Part shown: piece after piece, positions 50,900-59,474 of the stretch
How the letters are laid out: every line of letters begins with the position of its first letter
Numbering within the stretch: position 1 is the first letter of the stretch
Source: Pseudonocardia thermophila
GTDB lineage: Bacteria; Actinomycetota; Actinomycetes; Mycobacteriales; Pseudonocardiaceae
Assembly: GCF_900142365.1 (NCBI RefSeq)
Contig: NZ_FRAP01000018.1
Coordinates: 62,001 to 126,000, forward strand
Direction: 5' to 3'
Length of the DNA: 64,000 nucleotides
Notes under the pieces: generated by a model
What the model was told of the DNA's origin: nothing
Seen by the model: the letters and a program-made list of their open reading frames with translations, nothing else
Databases searched by the model: none
Position numbers and translations under genes: made by a program

Positions 50900-51841
50900 A
50901 TGTACAGCGCCACCGATCCGCGGGCGGCACTGGCGCCGGCCGCGGCGCCCCGCTCCGATGACCCGATCGCGCCGTTCGCGGCGTTCGAGCTGCTCGACCT
51001 GGACCCCGCAGAGGTCTCCACCCGGGGCAGCCGCACCTGGTACGTGCGCGCGCAGAACTTCGTGCTCGCCTACACCCGAGCGGTCGCCGGCGACCGGCTC
51101 GCCCGCGGCGCCGCCGAGCAGGCCCACGAGTACGTCGTGCTCGTCCCGCACGAGGGCACCACGGTCCGGTTCGACCACGCCGACCTGCCCGGCGCCGAGC
51201 TGACCGGCCGCGGCGTCGCGATCGTGCCCGGCGGGGCGAGCGGGGTCACCCTCGACACCGACGGCGACGTCGTGCGGTTGTTCGACGTGCGCAGCAGCGA
51301 CCTGCTCCCCCGCTGCCACAACGCCGCCGACTACGCCGAGCCGCACCCGCGCGTCGCGCCGCTCCAGCCGTGGCCGGACCCGCTCGGGGAGCCGGCCATC
51401 CGCTGCTACCCGCACTCGGCGTACCCGCTGGACCCGGCGCGGTTCGGCCGGATCTTCCGGTCCAGCGCCTTCATGGTCAACTTCGGCGATCCGCGGACCG
51501 GCCCGCGCAACCCCGACCGGCTCTCCCCGCACCACCACGACGACTTCGAGCAGGTCTCGCTGACCGTCGCCGGCGACTACGTGCACCACGTCCGCACACC
51601 GTGGACGGCGAAGCTGTCGCAATGGCGGCCGGACGTGCACGCGGCCGTCGCCAGCCCCGCCGTCGCGATCATCCCGCCGCCGACCGAGCACACCAGCCAG
51701 GCCGTCGGCGAGGGCGAGCACCTGCTCATCGACATCTTCTGCCCGCCGCGCGCCGATTTCTCCGCGCGGCCGGGCTGGGTGCTCAACGCCGACACCTATC
51801 CCGCCCCGGACCATGTCGCCCCGCACCACGTCACTGCCTGA
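50900..51841 (+). CDS. Cupin-like protein of unknown function
   Basis: A 313-residue protein with two probable cupin folds: an N-terminal half with EYVVLVPHEGTTVRFDHADLPG and a C-terminal half with LSPHHHDDFEQVSLTVAGDYVHHVR, where a His cluster and Glu resemble a cupin metal site, and PTEHTSQAVGEGEHLLIDIF as the second motif. It could be an oxygenase, isomerase or decarboxylase; no specific family is recognised. AGGGGGGA precedes the ATG 10 bp after the previous gene. Confidence 0.7.
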   Translation: MYSATDPRAALAPAAAPRSDDPIAPFAAFELLDLDPAEVSTRGSRTWYVRAQNFVLAYTRAVAGDRLARGAAEQAHEYVVLVPHEGTTVRFDHADLPGAELTGRGVAIVPGGASGVTLDTDGDVVRLFDVRSSDLLPRCHNAADYAEPHPRVAPLQPWPDPLGEPAIRCYPHSAYPLDPARFGRIFRSSAFMVNFGDPRTGPRNPDRLSPHHHDDFEQVSLTVAGDYVHHVRTPWTAKLSQWRPDVHAAVASPAVAIIPPPTEHTSQAVGEGEHLLIDIFCPPRADFSARPGWVLNADTYPAPDHVAPHHVTA

Positions 51842-52274
51842 GGGGCTCGTCGGCGCGTGGGCGCTCGTCGGCTACGAGGTGCCTGAAGCGCCGCCGCAGC
51901 GGCGGTACCCGCTCGGCCAGCGGCCGCTCGGCCAGCTCGTCTACACCGCCGACGGCTACATGGCCGTGCACTACATGGCCGGCGACCGGCCGCCCCTCGC
52001 GGCCCCGAACTGGCGCATCGCGTCGGACGCCGAGCGGCTCGCCGCCGTCGCCACCTACGGCGGGTACTCCGGCCGCTACGAGTGGCTACCCGGCAACGGG
52101 GCCGCCGGCGACCGCGTCGCCCACCACGTCGACGCGAGCATCTACCCCAACTGGATCGGCACCACGCTGGTCCGCAACGTCCACCTCGACGGCGCCGACC
52201 TCGTCATCACCGCCGACCCGCCGGCACCCGGCCAACCCCCCGTCCCGGTGCTGCGCTGGCGGCGCCGCCCCTGA
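51813..52274 (+). CDS. Lipocalin-like domain protein
   Basis: A 153-residue protein: LVGAWALVGYEVPE, GQLVYTADGYMAVHYMAGDRPPL, YGGYSGRYEWLPGN, VAHHVDASIYPNWIGTTLVRNV. These are the strands of the lipocalin-like fold seen in many small actinobacterial and fungal catabolic proteins of unknown reaction. The ATG at 51813 overlaps the cupin gene by 29 bp; a later start cannot be excluded. It is the third gene of the amidohydrolase operon. Confidence 0.72.
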   Translation: MSPRTTSLPEGLVGAWALVGYEVPEAPPQRRYPLGQRPLGQLVYTADGYMAVHYMAGDRPPLAAPNWRIASDAERLAAVATYGGYSGRYEWLPGNGAAGDRVAHHVDASIYPNWIGTTLVRNVHLDGADLVITADPPAPGQPPVPVLRWRRRP

Positions 52275-52293
52275 CCACGCCGCCCCTGACCAC
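52264..52293. repeat. 15-bp tandem duplication spanning a stop codon
   Basis: GCCGCCCCTGACCAC occurs twice in direct succession (52264-52278, 52279-52293). It contains the TGA of the lipocalin-like gene, so the second copy is a duplicated gene end in the short intergenic gap. It looks like a recent slippage event. Confidence 0.85.
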
Positions 52294-52305
52294 CCGGAGC
52301 TGCCC

Positions 52306-53142
52306 GTGCTCGTCGACGCCCACGCCCACCTCGTCACCGACGACCCGGCCTACCCCGCCGCGGCGGCCCCCGCGCGCACCCTGACGGCCGAGCAGCTGCT
52401 CGCGTCGCTGGACGCCGCCGGGGCGGGCGCGGCGGTCGCGGTGCAGCGCGCCCACGTGTACGGCTTCGACAACAGCTACGTGCTCGACAGCGCCCGCGCG
52501 CACCCGGACCGGCTGCGCGCGATGTGCGTGATCGACGGACGGGCCCCGGACGCGGCGGCCACCGTCGCCGATCTCGCCGCGCGCGGGGCCTCGGCGATCC
52601 GGCTGACCGCCCCGGGCGGCAACCAGCACGGCGGCCCGCCGGGCACCGACTGGTTCGCCGGGCCCGCGGCCCGCGCGGTGTGGGCGGCCTGCGCCGATCA
52701 CGGACTGTCGATGTGCCTGCACGTCTACCGGTGGAACCGGGACGAGGTGCTCGCGGAGGTGCCCGCGGTGTGCCGGGCCTTCCCCGGCGTTCCGGTCGTG
52801 CTCGACCACGTCGCGAGCGTCGAGGCCGACCGGCCGCGGCCGTGGCCGGGTGCGGACCTGCTCGCCGCGCTCGCCGATCTGCGGCAGGTGCACGTCAAGG
52901 TGACCACGCTGAACTTCGCCCGGCTGAGCGCCGCCGGGCGCGAGCCCGCGGAGCTGGTCGCGTGGCTCGTCGCGACGTTCGGCGCGGATCGGGTGCTGTG
53001 GGGTTCCGACGTCACCCAGACCCCGGGCACCCACGCCGAGATGCTGGCCGCGGCCCACGCCGCCGTCGCCGAGCTCTCCGCGGCCGACGCCGCGGCTGTC
53101 CTCGGCGGCACCGCCGCCCGGCTGTACGGGCTGGCGGCGTGA
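52306..53142 (+). CDS. Metal-dependent amidohydrolase (TIM-barrel, amidohydrolase 2)
   Basis: A 278-residue amidohydrolase: LVDAHAHLVTDD (HxH), CLHVYRWNRDEV, VVLDHVASVE and WGSDVTQTPG supply the usual His/Asp metal set. GGAG lies 6 bp before the GTG at 52306. Family members include lactonases (2-pyrone-4,6-dicarboxylate) and decarboxylases of aromatic acids. Its stop overlaps the start of another amidohydrolase (GTGA), to which it is distantly similar. Confidence 0.85.
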   Translation: MLVDAHAHLVTDDPAYPAAAAPARTLTAEQLLASLDAAGAGAAVAVQRAHVYGFDNSYVLDSARAHPDRLRAMCVIDGRAPDAAATVADLAARGASAIRLTAPGGNQHGGPPGTDWFAGPAARAVWAACADHGLSMCLHVYRWNRDEVLAEVPAVCRAFPGVPVVLDHVASVEADRPRPWPGADLLAALADLRQVHVKVTTLNFARLSAAGREPAELVAWLVATFGADRVLWGSDVTQTPGTHAEMLAAAHAAVAELSAADAAAVLGGTAARLYGLAA

Positions 53143-53948
53143 CCCCGCTCGTCGACGCGCACGTCCACGTCTTCACCGCCGATCTGCCGCTGACCGGGCG
53201 GGCGTGGACGAAGCCCGAGACCGCGTTCGGCGTCGAGGAGCTGATCGCGCAGATGGACGCCGCCGGCGTCACGCACGCGGTGATCTCGGCGATGAGCCTG
53301 TTGGCCGATCCCAACACCTACACCCTGGAAGCGCTCGCAGCCCACCCCGACCGGCTGCGCGCCACCCTCGATCTGGACGGTCGGGTGCCGCGGGCCGAGC
53401 TGGAGCGGCTGCGCAGGGTCGGCGTCGTCGGGGTGCGCTGGCAGCTGCGCCGCGCCCCGGTGCTGCCCGACCCGGCCGATCCTGACGTGCGCGCCCTGCT
53501 GCGCGCCGTCGCCGACCTCGGCTGGCACATCGAGATCAACGTCGAGCAGGACCGGCTCGCCGGGCTGTTGGCCGGGCTGTGCGCGAGCGGGGTGGACGTC
53601 GTGGTCGACCACTTCGGCGACCCGGACCGCACCCACGGCTACGCCACCGAGGGCGGGCAGGCGCTGCTGCGCGCGCTGGACACCGGGCGGGTACGGGTGA
53701 AGCTGTCGGCTGCGCACCGCTTCCGCGTGCCGCCCGCGGTGCTCGCCGCCCACGCCGCTCGGCTGCTGCGGCTGGCCGGCCCCGAGCGGCTGTTCCTCGG
53801 CACCGACGCCCCGTTCGTGGGGACCGCGCAGCCGACCACCTACGCCGCGGAGATCGCCCGGTTCGCCGAGCTGGTGCCCGACGCGGCCGTGCGCGCCGCC
53901 GTGTCGGCCGCCGCACACGCGTACTACTTCGAGGAGGACCGAGGATGA
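53139..53948 (+). CDS. Metal-dependent amidohydrolase (TIM-barrel, amidohydrolase 2)
   Basis: A 269-residue amidohydrolase: LVDAHVHVFTADLPLTGRAW, IEINVEQDRL, VVVDHFGDPDRTHGY and LFLGTDAPFVG. The GTG at 53139 shares the GTGA overlap with the previous gene, and its end overlaps the next amidohydrolase (ATGA). The close similarity in size and layout to its neighbour suggests a lactonase-like or decarboxylase-like duo with different substrates. Confidence 0.85.
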   Translation: MTPLVDAHVHVFTADLPLTGRAWTKPETAFGVEELIAQMDAAGVTHAVISAMSLLADPNTYTLEALAAHPDRLRATLDLDGRVPRAELERLRRVGVVGVRWQLRRAPVLPDPADPDVRALLRAVADLGWHIEINVEQDRLAGLLAGLCASGVDVVVDHFGDPDRTHGYATEGGQALLRALDTGRVRVKLSAAHRFRVPPAVLAAHAARLLRLAGPERLFLGTDAPFVGTAQPTTYAAEIARFAELVPDAAVRAAVSAAAHAYYFEEDRG

Positions 53949-54859
53949 CCGACGGGTTCGCCGCGCATGTGGCGGCGCAGAACGCCGCGCTGTCCGGGGC
54001 CGGGCTGGTGGCCATCGACGTGCACACCCACGTGCAGTTCGCGACCGCCTACGCCGCCTCGGCCGCGGGCAGCAAACGGCTGCAGGAGATGAAGGAGCAC
54101 TTCCGCTCCGAGCACGTCGGGATGGACCTGCCCGCCATGGCCGCGTTCTACCGGGAGCGGCGGATGGCAGCCGTCGCGTTCACCGTCGACCACCTCGGCG
54201 AGCGCCCCGAGCACGCGGTGACCAACGAGGAGATCGGCGAACTGGCCGCCGAGCACCGCGACGCGATCATCCCGTTCGCCAGCGTGCACCCGCTGCGGCC
54301 GGACGCCGCGGCGACCGCGCGGCGGCTGATCGAGGACTACGGGATGCGCGGGTTCAAGTTCCACCCGAGCACCCAGGAGTTCTACCCGAACGACCGGGCC
54401 GCCTACCCGCTCTACGAGGTGCTCGCCGAGTACCGGCTCCCGGCGCTGTTCCACACCGGGCAGAACGGCGTCGGCGCCGGCACGAAGGGCGGCGGCGGGG
54501 TGCGGCTCAAGTTCTCCGACCCCCTCTACCTGGACGACGTCGCGGTCGACTTCCCGGACATGCCGATCGTCATGGCGCACCCGTCGTTCCCCTGGCAGGA
54601 CACCGCGCTCGCGATCGCCGTGCACAAGGCGCAGGTGTACATCGACCTGTCCGGCTGGTCGCCGAAGTACTGGCCGCCGCAGCTGGTGCACTACGCGAAC
54701 ACGCTGCTCAAGGACAAGGTGCTGTTCGGCACCGACTTCCCGCTGTTCACCCCGGAGCGCTGGACGGCCGACCTGGACAAGACCGAGATCCGCGAGGCCG
54801 TGAAGCCCGCGATCATGCTCGGCAACGCCGCGCGGCTGTTCGACCTCGACCTGGCCTGA
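53945..54859 (+). CDS. ACMSD-like amidohydrolase (decarboxylase family)
   Basis: A 304-residue protein: VAIDVHTHVQFATAY (HxH), FASVHPLRPDAAATARRLIEDYGMRGFKFHPSTQEF, ALFHTGQNG, IVMAHPSFPWQD and VLFGTDFPLFTPERW. The pattern GFKFHP...FGTDFP is typical of the aminocarboxymuconate-semialdehyde decarboxylase/resorcylate decarboxylase group. It is the last gene of the operon from 49999. It may decarboxylate an aromatic or muconate-like acid; this is inference. Confidence 0.85.
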   Translation: MTDGFAAHVAAQNAALSGAGLVAIDVHTHVQFATAYAASAAGSKRLQEMKEHFRSEHVGMDLPAMAAFYRERRMAAVAFTVDHLGERPEHAVTNEEIGELAAEHRDAIIPFASVHPLRPDAAATARRLIEDYGMRGFKFHPSTQEFYPNDRAAYPLYEVLAEYRLPALFHTGQNGVGAGTKGGGGVRLKFSDPLYLDDVAVDFPDMPIVMAHPSFPWQDTALAIAVHKAQVYIDLSGWSPKYWPPQLVHYANTLLKDKVLFGTDFPLFTPERWTADLDKTEIREAVKPAIMLGNAARLFDLDLA

Positions 54860-54873
54860 CCTACCCCGACCGG

Positions 54874-55473
54874 TCACAGGGGGCGGTTGCGCAGCGCCCC
54901 CAGCACGCTGGCCTCCAGCATGCTCGCGATCTGGCTGTTCGACCAGTTCGTCGACGCGCGCAGGTCGACGAACACGCGCTCGTCGAACAGCGTGATCCAC
55001 ACCAGCAGCGCGTAGTCGCGGCCCTGGTCGGGGACCTCGCCCTCCTCGATCAGGGCATCCATGACCGTACCGAGCACGTCGAACAGCCGCACGATCAACG
55101 GGTCCCCGGCCGCGCGGCGCTCCAGCACACCCTCCGGCCGGCGCAGCCGCGCCGCTGCAGGAGCCCAGGCGGCCGCGGCCTCGACCCAGGTCAGGCACAC
55201 CCGGCTCATCCGCTCCCGGGCGCTGCCGGGCTCGGTGGCGATGGCCTCCAGCCGGTCGAGCAGCCCGCCGAGGATGCGGGCGAACAGCTTCTCCCCGACC
55301 TCGGCGACGTCGGCGAAGTGCCGGTAGACCGTGGCGGTCCCGACGCCGGCCAGCCGGGCGAGCTCGGGCAGCGAGAAGTGCAGCCCCCGCTCGGCGACCA
55401 GCTCCGTGGCGGCGTCGAGGAGGCGATCACGCACCGCCTGCGAGTCGCGGCGCAGCTTCCCGGTGACGCCCAC
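54874..55473 (-). CDS. TetR-family transcriptional regulator
   Basis: A 199-residue TetR protein: LLDAATELVAERGLHFSLPELARLAGVGTATVYRHFADVAEVGEKLF is the helix-turn-helix; the C-terminal ligand domain is unassigned. The start is taken at a GTG (55473). It is divergent from a TrpX-like ABC transporter gene; a GAGAAG/CTTCTC inverted repeat in the gap is a likely operator. It converges with the amidohydrolase operon with a 14-bp gap. Confidence 0.88.
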   Translation of the reverse strand: MGVTGKLRRDSQAVRDRLLDAATELVAERGLHFSLPELARLAGVGTATVYRHFADVAEVGEKLFARILGGLLDRLEAIATEPGSARERMSRVCLTWVEAAAAWAPAAARLRRPEGVLERRAAGDPLIVRLFDVLGTVMDALIEEGEVPDQGRDYALLVWITLFDERVFVDLRASTNWSNSQIASMLEASVLGALRNRPL

Positions 55474-55588
55474 GGTCCCATCCTGCCGCGCGGTGTCGGA
55501 CCCATCCTCACCGGCTCATGACACCCACGTTAAAACGAAGTCATCTTCTCTTTTTTGTCGAGAAATTCCCCTCAGCATGCTCCAAACT

Positions 55589-55602
55589 GAGAAGAACTTC
55601 TC
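55589..55602. promoter_or_regulatory. Putative TetR operator
   Basis: GAGAAG-AA-CTTCTC is a perfect 6-2-6 inverted repeat 18 bp before the ATG at 55620. Related motifs (TTCTC and GAGAA 9 bp apart, about 55551-55565) lie closer to the TetR gene. The region is much more AT-rich than its surroundings, as expected for a promoter. Confidence 0.5.
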
Positions 55603-55619
55603 TTGGATGGAGTGGCGTC

Positions 55620-56642
55620 ATGACCCGACCGATCACGGCACCTGAGTCAGCAGCGCGCCGGGTGCGCCGCGCGATCGCCCTCGCCGCGCTGAGCGGGCTG
55701 CTCACCGTCCTCGCGGCCTGCGGCGGCGGTGGGACGGCCTCCCCGTCGGCGCCGGGCGAGGAGCCGGTGCGCGTCGGGGTGCTGCAGATCGCGCAGGCCG
55801 AGCTGCTCGACACCACCGTCACCCGCTTCCAGGAACGGCTCACCGAGCTCGCGGCACCGCGCCCGGTGGAGTTCGACCTGCAGCACGCCAACGGCGACCA
55901 GAGCCTCATCGCCTCGATCACCCGCGACTTCGCGCGCAGCGACCACGACCTCTTCGCAGTGATCGGCACCCCCGCCGTCGTCGCGCTCGCCCAGCAGGTC
56001 ACCGACCGCCCGATCATCGCGATCGCCATGGGCGACCCGGTCGGCGCCGGGGTCGCGCAGACGCTGGAGCATCCGGGCAAGAACGTCACCGGCAGCACCG
56101 ACTACGTCGAGCCCGCCGCGCTGCTCCCGACGATCACCGCCGTCACACCCCGCCCGACCAGCATCGGCACGGTGTTCGATCCGTCCAACCAGAACATGGC
56201 GGTCTGGACGACGGCCCTGCACTCGGCGGCGGAGGCGGCCGGCCTGGAGATCGTCGACGCGACGATCTCCGGACCGGCCGACGTGGCGAGCGCGGTGCGC
56301 AGCCTCGTCGGGCGGTCCGACGCCGTGCTGATCGGGCCGGACGCGACCGTCGTCGCCGGGCTGGACGCGGTCGGCGCGGTGGCCGCGCAGGCGAAGCTGC
56401 CCGTCTACGTGATCGGCGGTGACCCGGGGACCACCGGGATCCTGGCCTCGATCGGCCCGGACTACGCCCAGGTCGGGGCACAGGCGGCGGACACCGCGGC
56501 GCAGGTGCTGCAGGGCACCCCGCCCGGCGAGGTGGCGTTCACCCGCCCGCAGGGCGTGCAGCTCGAGATCAACGGCGCGGTGCAGGGCGTGCTCGGCGTC
56601 ACGTTCCCGCCGGAGATCCAGGCCACCGCGACGGCGAGCTGA
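55620..56642 (+). CDS. ABC transporter substrate-binding lipoprotein (TrpX/ABC_sub_bind family)
   Basis: A 340-residue lipoprotein with lipobox LLTVLAACGG and the family signatures VRVGVLQIAQAELLDTTVTRFQ, DLFAVIGTPAVVALAQ, GDPVGAGV and KNVTGSTDYV. Relatives bind small hydrophobic amino acids or other unknown ligands. The first gene of a receptor-permease-ATPase operon continuing into an oxidase gene. GGAG lies 7 bp before the ATG. Confidence 0.88.
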   Translation: MTRPITAPESAARRVRRAIALAALSGLLTVLAACGGGGTASPSAPGEEPVRVGVLQIAQAELLDTTVTRFQERLTELAAPRPVEFDLQHANGDQSLIASITRDFARSDHDLFAVIGTPAVVALAQQVTDRPIIAIAMGDPVGAGVAQTLEHPGKNVTGSTDYVEPAALLPTITAVTPRPTSIGTVFDPSNQNMAVWTTALHSAAEAAGLEIVDATISGPADVASAVRSLVGRSDAVLIGPDATVVAGLDAVGAVAAQAKLPVYVIGGDPGTTGILASIGPDYAQVGAQAADTAAQVLQGTPPGEVAFTRPQGVQLEINGAVQGVLGVTFPPEIQATATAS

Positions 56643-56650
56643 CCCCGGCG

Positions 56651-57553
56651 ATGCTCACCAACATCGTGCTCGACAGCCTGGTGACCGGGCTGCCGCTGGC
56701 GCCCCTCACGCTCGGGGTCTACGTGGTCTTCCGCATCCGCCAGGACTTCGACCTCACCGTGGAGGGCAGCTTCGCGCTCGGCGCCGCAGTGGCGGCGGTG
56801 CTGCTCGTCGCGGTCGTCCACCCGTTCCTCGCCGTCGTCGCGGGCGCCCTCGCCGGCGCGGCCGCAGGAGCCGTCACCGCGGCGCTGCACCTCGGGCTGG
56901 GCATCCCGGTGCTGCTCGCCGGGCTGATCATGAGCATCGGGCTGTTCTCCGTGACCCTGCACGTGCTGACCGGGCCGACGGTCGGGCTGGCCGGCGCCGA
57001 GACGATCTTCACTGTGCTCGGCGTGACCGGGGACGCCGGCCAGGTGCTGGTGCTGGCGGCGCTGGTCGCCGCGGTGCTCGGCGCGTTCGCGCTGTTCCTG
57101 CGCACCGAGCTGGGGCTGGCGCTGCGCGCGAGCGGCGCCGCCCCGGCGATGGTGCGCAGCCAGGGCGTCGGCGACGCGCAGATCGTGACGCTCTCCCTGT
57201 GCCTGGCGAACCTGCTCGCCGCGCTGCGCGGGGCACTGCTCGTGCAGGTGCAGGGCTTCGCCGACGTGAACCTGGGCATCGGCATGTTCGTGGCCGCGAT
57301 CGGCGCGGTGCTGCTGGGCACGCTAGCGGTCCGCCCATCCGGGTCACGCGTGCTGCGGATCGTCGCTGCGGTGGTCGTCGGCACGCTCACCTACCGCCTC
57401 GTGCTGGTCGCCGCGCTGCGGTTCGGGCTGCCCGCTGCAGACCTGAAGGCGATCACCGCGCTCACCCTCGTCGCCGCGGTCGCCGTGCAGCGCTACGGCG
57501 CGGCGACGCTCGGACGGGCCGAGCCGGCGCTCCCCGCGGCGGTGCGCCAGTGA
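56651..57553 (+). CDS. ABC transporter permease (branched-chain type)
   Basis: A 300-residue membrane protein with about eight to nine helices of the LivH/BPD_transp_2 type: FDLTVEGSFALGAAVAAVLLV, GIPVLLAGLIMSIGLFSVTL, and RASGAAPAMVRSQGVGDAQIVTLSLCLANLLAAL as the cytoplasmic coupling loop. It starts 8 bp after the receptor gene. It forms the channel with the ATPase below. Confidence 0.9.
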   Translation: MLTNIVLDSLVTGLPLAPLTLGVYVVFRIRQDFDLTVEGSFALGAAVAAVLLVAVVHPFLAVVAGALAGAAAGAVTAALHLGLGIPVLLAGLIMSIGLFSVTLHVLTGPTVGLAGAETIFTVLGVTGDAGQVLVLAALVAAVLGAFALFLRTELGLALRASGAAPAMVRSQGVGDAQIVTLSLCLANLLAALRGALLVQVQGFADVNLGIGMFVAAIGAVLLGTLAVRPSGSRVLRIVAAVVVGTLTYRLVLVAALRFGLPAADLKAITALTLVAAVAVQRYGAATLGRAEPALPAAVRQ

Positions 57554-58365
57554 GCGCGCCGGCGCTGGCGCTGTCCGGGGTACGGCTCGTGCACAACCCC
57601 GGCCGCTCCGACGAGGTGGTGGCGCTGCACGGACTGGACCTGGAGGTGGCGCGCGGCGAGTTCGTCACCGTCGTCGGCTCGAACGGGGCCGGCAAGTCCA
57701 GCATGGTCTCCGTCGTCTCGGGGGCGACCCGACCCACCACGGGCCGGGTCCGCATCGATGGCCGCGACGTCACCCGCCTGCCTGCGCACCGGCGGGCCGG
57801 ATCGGTGGCCCGCGTCTTCGACGACCCCCGCACCGGCACCGCCCCGGAGCTGTCCATCGAGGACAACCTGGCGCTGGCCGCCCGGCGGGGCCGCCGCCGC
57901 GGGCTGCGCCGCGCCGTCGGGCCGAAGCAGCGCGCCGAGTTCCGGGAACGGCTCGCCGAGCTCGGGCTGGGCCTGGAGGACCGGATGCAGGATCCCGTCG
58001 GGCTGCTCTCGGCCGGCCAGCGGCAGAGCGTGACGATGGTGATGGCGGGCCTGGTCGCCCCGTCCGTGCTGCTGCTCGACGAGCACCTCGCCGCGCTGGA
58101 TCCCGCCACCGCCGCCCGGGTGCTGCGGCTGACCTGCGCGCTCGCCGAGCGCACCGAAGCCGCCGTGCTGATGGTCACCCACAACATGCAGCACGCCATC
58201 GACGTCGGTGACCGGCTGATGGTGATGGACCGCGGCCGGCTCGTCGCGGACGTCCGCGGCCCCCGTAAGGAGCAACTCACCGTCGACGCCGTCGTCGACC
58301 TGATCACCACGGCCGGAGGGGTGGTCGCCGACCGCTCCCTACTGGCCGGGACCGAGGAGAGATGA
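57550..58365 (+). CDS. ABC transporter ATP-binding protein with an altered Q-loop
   Basis: A 271-residue ATPase: Walker A GSNGAGKSS, Walker B LLLDEHLAALDP, switch His in MVTHNMQHAID. The signature is LLSAGQRQS rather than LSGGQ. Where family members have VFQDP, this reads ARVFDDPRTGTAPELSIEDN, so the Q-loop Gln is Asp. Catalysis may still work since Walker A/B and the switch His are intact. The GTG at 57550 overlaps the permease stop. Confidence 0.88.
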   Translation: MSAPALALSGVRLVHNPGRSDEVVALHGLDLEVARGEFVTVVGSNGAGKSSMVSVVSGATRPTTGRVRIDGRDVTRLPAHRRAGSVARVFDDPRTGTAPELSIEDNLALAARRGRRRGLRRAVGPKQRAEFRERLAELGLGLEDRMQDPVGLLSAGQRQSVTMVMAGLVAPSVLLLDEHLAALDPATAARVLRLTCALAERTEAAVLMVTHNMQHAIDVGDRLMVMDRGRLVADVRGPRKEQLTVDAVVDLITTAGGVVADRSLLAGTEER

Positions 58366-59474
58366 CCGCACAGGACACCCGTCCCGCATCGGCCGCCGAG
58401 GAGGCCGAACCACCCCCGACGCTGTCCGACCTCCGCGACCGCGCGCTGGCGGTGCTCGATCCGGCGGTGCGCGACTTCCTGGAGGGCGGTGCTGGGGACG
58501 AGACCACCCTCGCGCGCAACCGCCGCGCGTTCGACCGCTGGCAGTTCGTACCGCGCGTGATGAGCGGGCTGCGCGCGCCGAGCACCCGCACCGAGTTCCT
58601 CGGCATCCCGCTGGAGCTGCCGGTCCTCACCGCACCGTTCGGGGCCGATGAGCTGTTCCACCCGGAGGGCCAGCGCGCGGTGGCCCGGGCGAACGCGGCA
58701 GCCGGTGTGGCCGGGATCGCGCCGGAGGCGGGCTCGTCGTCGATCGAGGCGATCACGGCCGCGGCCCCCGGCGCCCCGATGCTCGCGCAGCTGCACCCGA
58801 TGGGTCCGCCGGAGAACTTCCGCGCGATGCTCGACCGGATCGTCGCAGCCGGGTTCCGCGGGGTCTGCGTGACCGTCGACTGCCCGACCGGCGGCTGGCG
58901 GGAACGGCTGCGCCGCCGCCCCGTCGATCTCAGCCCGGTCATCTCCGGCAACTACACCGCGCCCGACACGGTCGCTCCGGAAGAGGTCTTCGGGCAGCTG
59001 TTCGACCGCACCGGCACCGGGGTGTGGGGCTGGGCCGAGCTGGCCGAGATCATGCGCGACCAGCCGCTGCCCTGGATGGCCAAGGGCGTCCTCACCGGCC
59101 ACGACGCGGACGCCGCCGTGCGCGCCGGGGCAGCCGCGGTGCTGGTGTCCAACCACGGCGGTCGCCAGCTCGACAGCACCCCGGCGGCGCTGGAGCAGCT
59201 GCCCGAGGTGGTCGCCGCGGTCGGCGGCCGCGCCCAGATCGCGCTGGACAGCGGAATCCGCCGCGGCGCCGACGTGATCAAGGCGATAGCCCTCGGCGCC
59301 GACGTCGTCGTGCTCGGTCGGCTCGCCGTCTACGGGCTGGTCGTCGGTGGGGAGGCGGGCGTCGCGCACGTCCACCGGCTGCTGCGCGAGGAGTGCACCA
59401 CGGTGCTGACGCTGCTCGGCCGCGGCGGGGTCCGCGAGCTGACCCGCGACGCGGTCCGGGAGGTGACGTGGTGA
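58362..59474 (+). CDS. FMN-dependent alpha-hydroxy-acid oxidase
   Basis: A 370-residue TIM-barrel flavoprotein: FLEGGAGDETTLARNRRAFDRW, FVPRVMSG, TAPFGADELFHPEG and the catalytic segment AAVLVSNHGGRQLDSTPA (active His), followed by SGIRRGADVIKAIALGADVVVLGR for FMN phosphate binding. It oxidises lactate-, glycolate- or mandelate-like acids; the exact one is unknown. The usual Tyr before the GGAGDE motif is Phe here, as in part of the family. It overlaps the ATPase stop (ATGA). Confidence 0.92.
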   Translation: MTAQDTRPASAAEEAEPPPTLSDLRDRALAVLDPAVRDFLEGGAGDETTLARNRRAFDRWQFVPRVMSGLRAPSTRTEFLGIPLELPVLTAPFGADELFHPEGQRAVARANAAAGVAGIAPEAGSSSIEAITAAAPGAPMLAQLHPMGPPENFRAMLDRIVAAGFRGVCVTVDCPTGGWRERLRRRPVDLSPVISGNYTAPDTVAPEEVFGQLFDRTGTGVWGWAELAEIMRDQPLPWMAKGVLTGHDADAAVRAGAAAVLVSNHGGRQLDSTPAALEQLPEVVAAVGGRAQIALDSGIRRGADVIKAIALGADVVVLGRLAVYGLVVGGEAGVAHVHRLLREECTTVLTLLGRGGVRELTRDAVREVTW

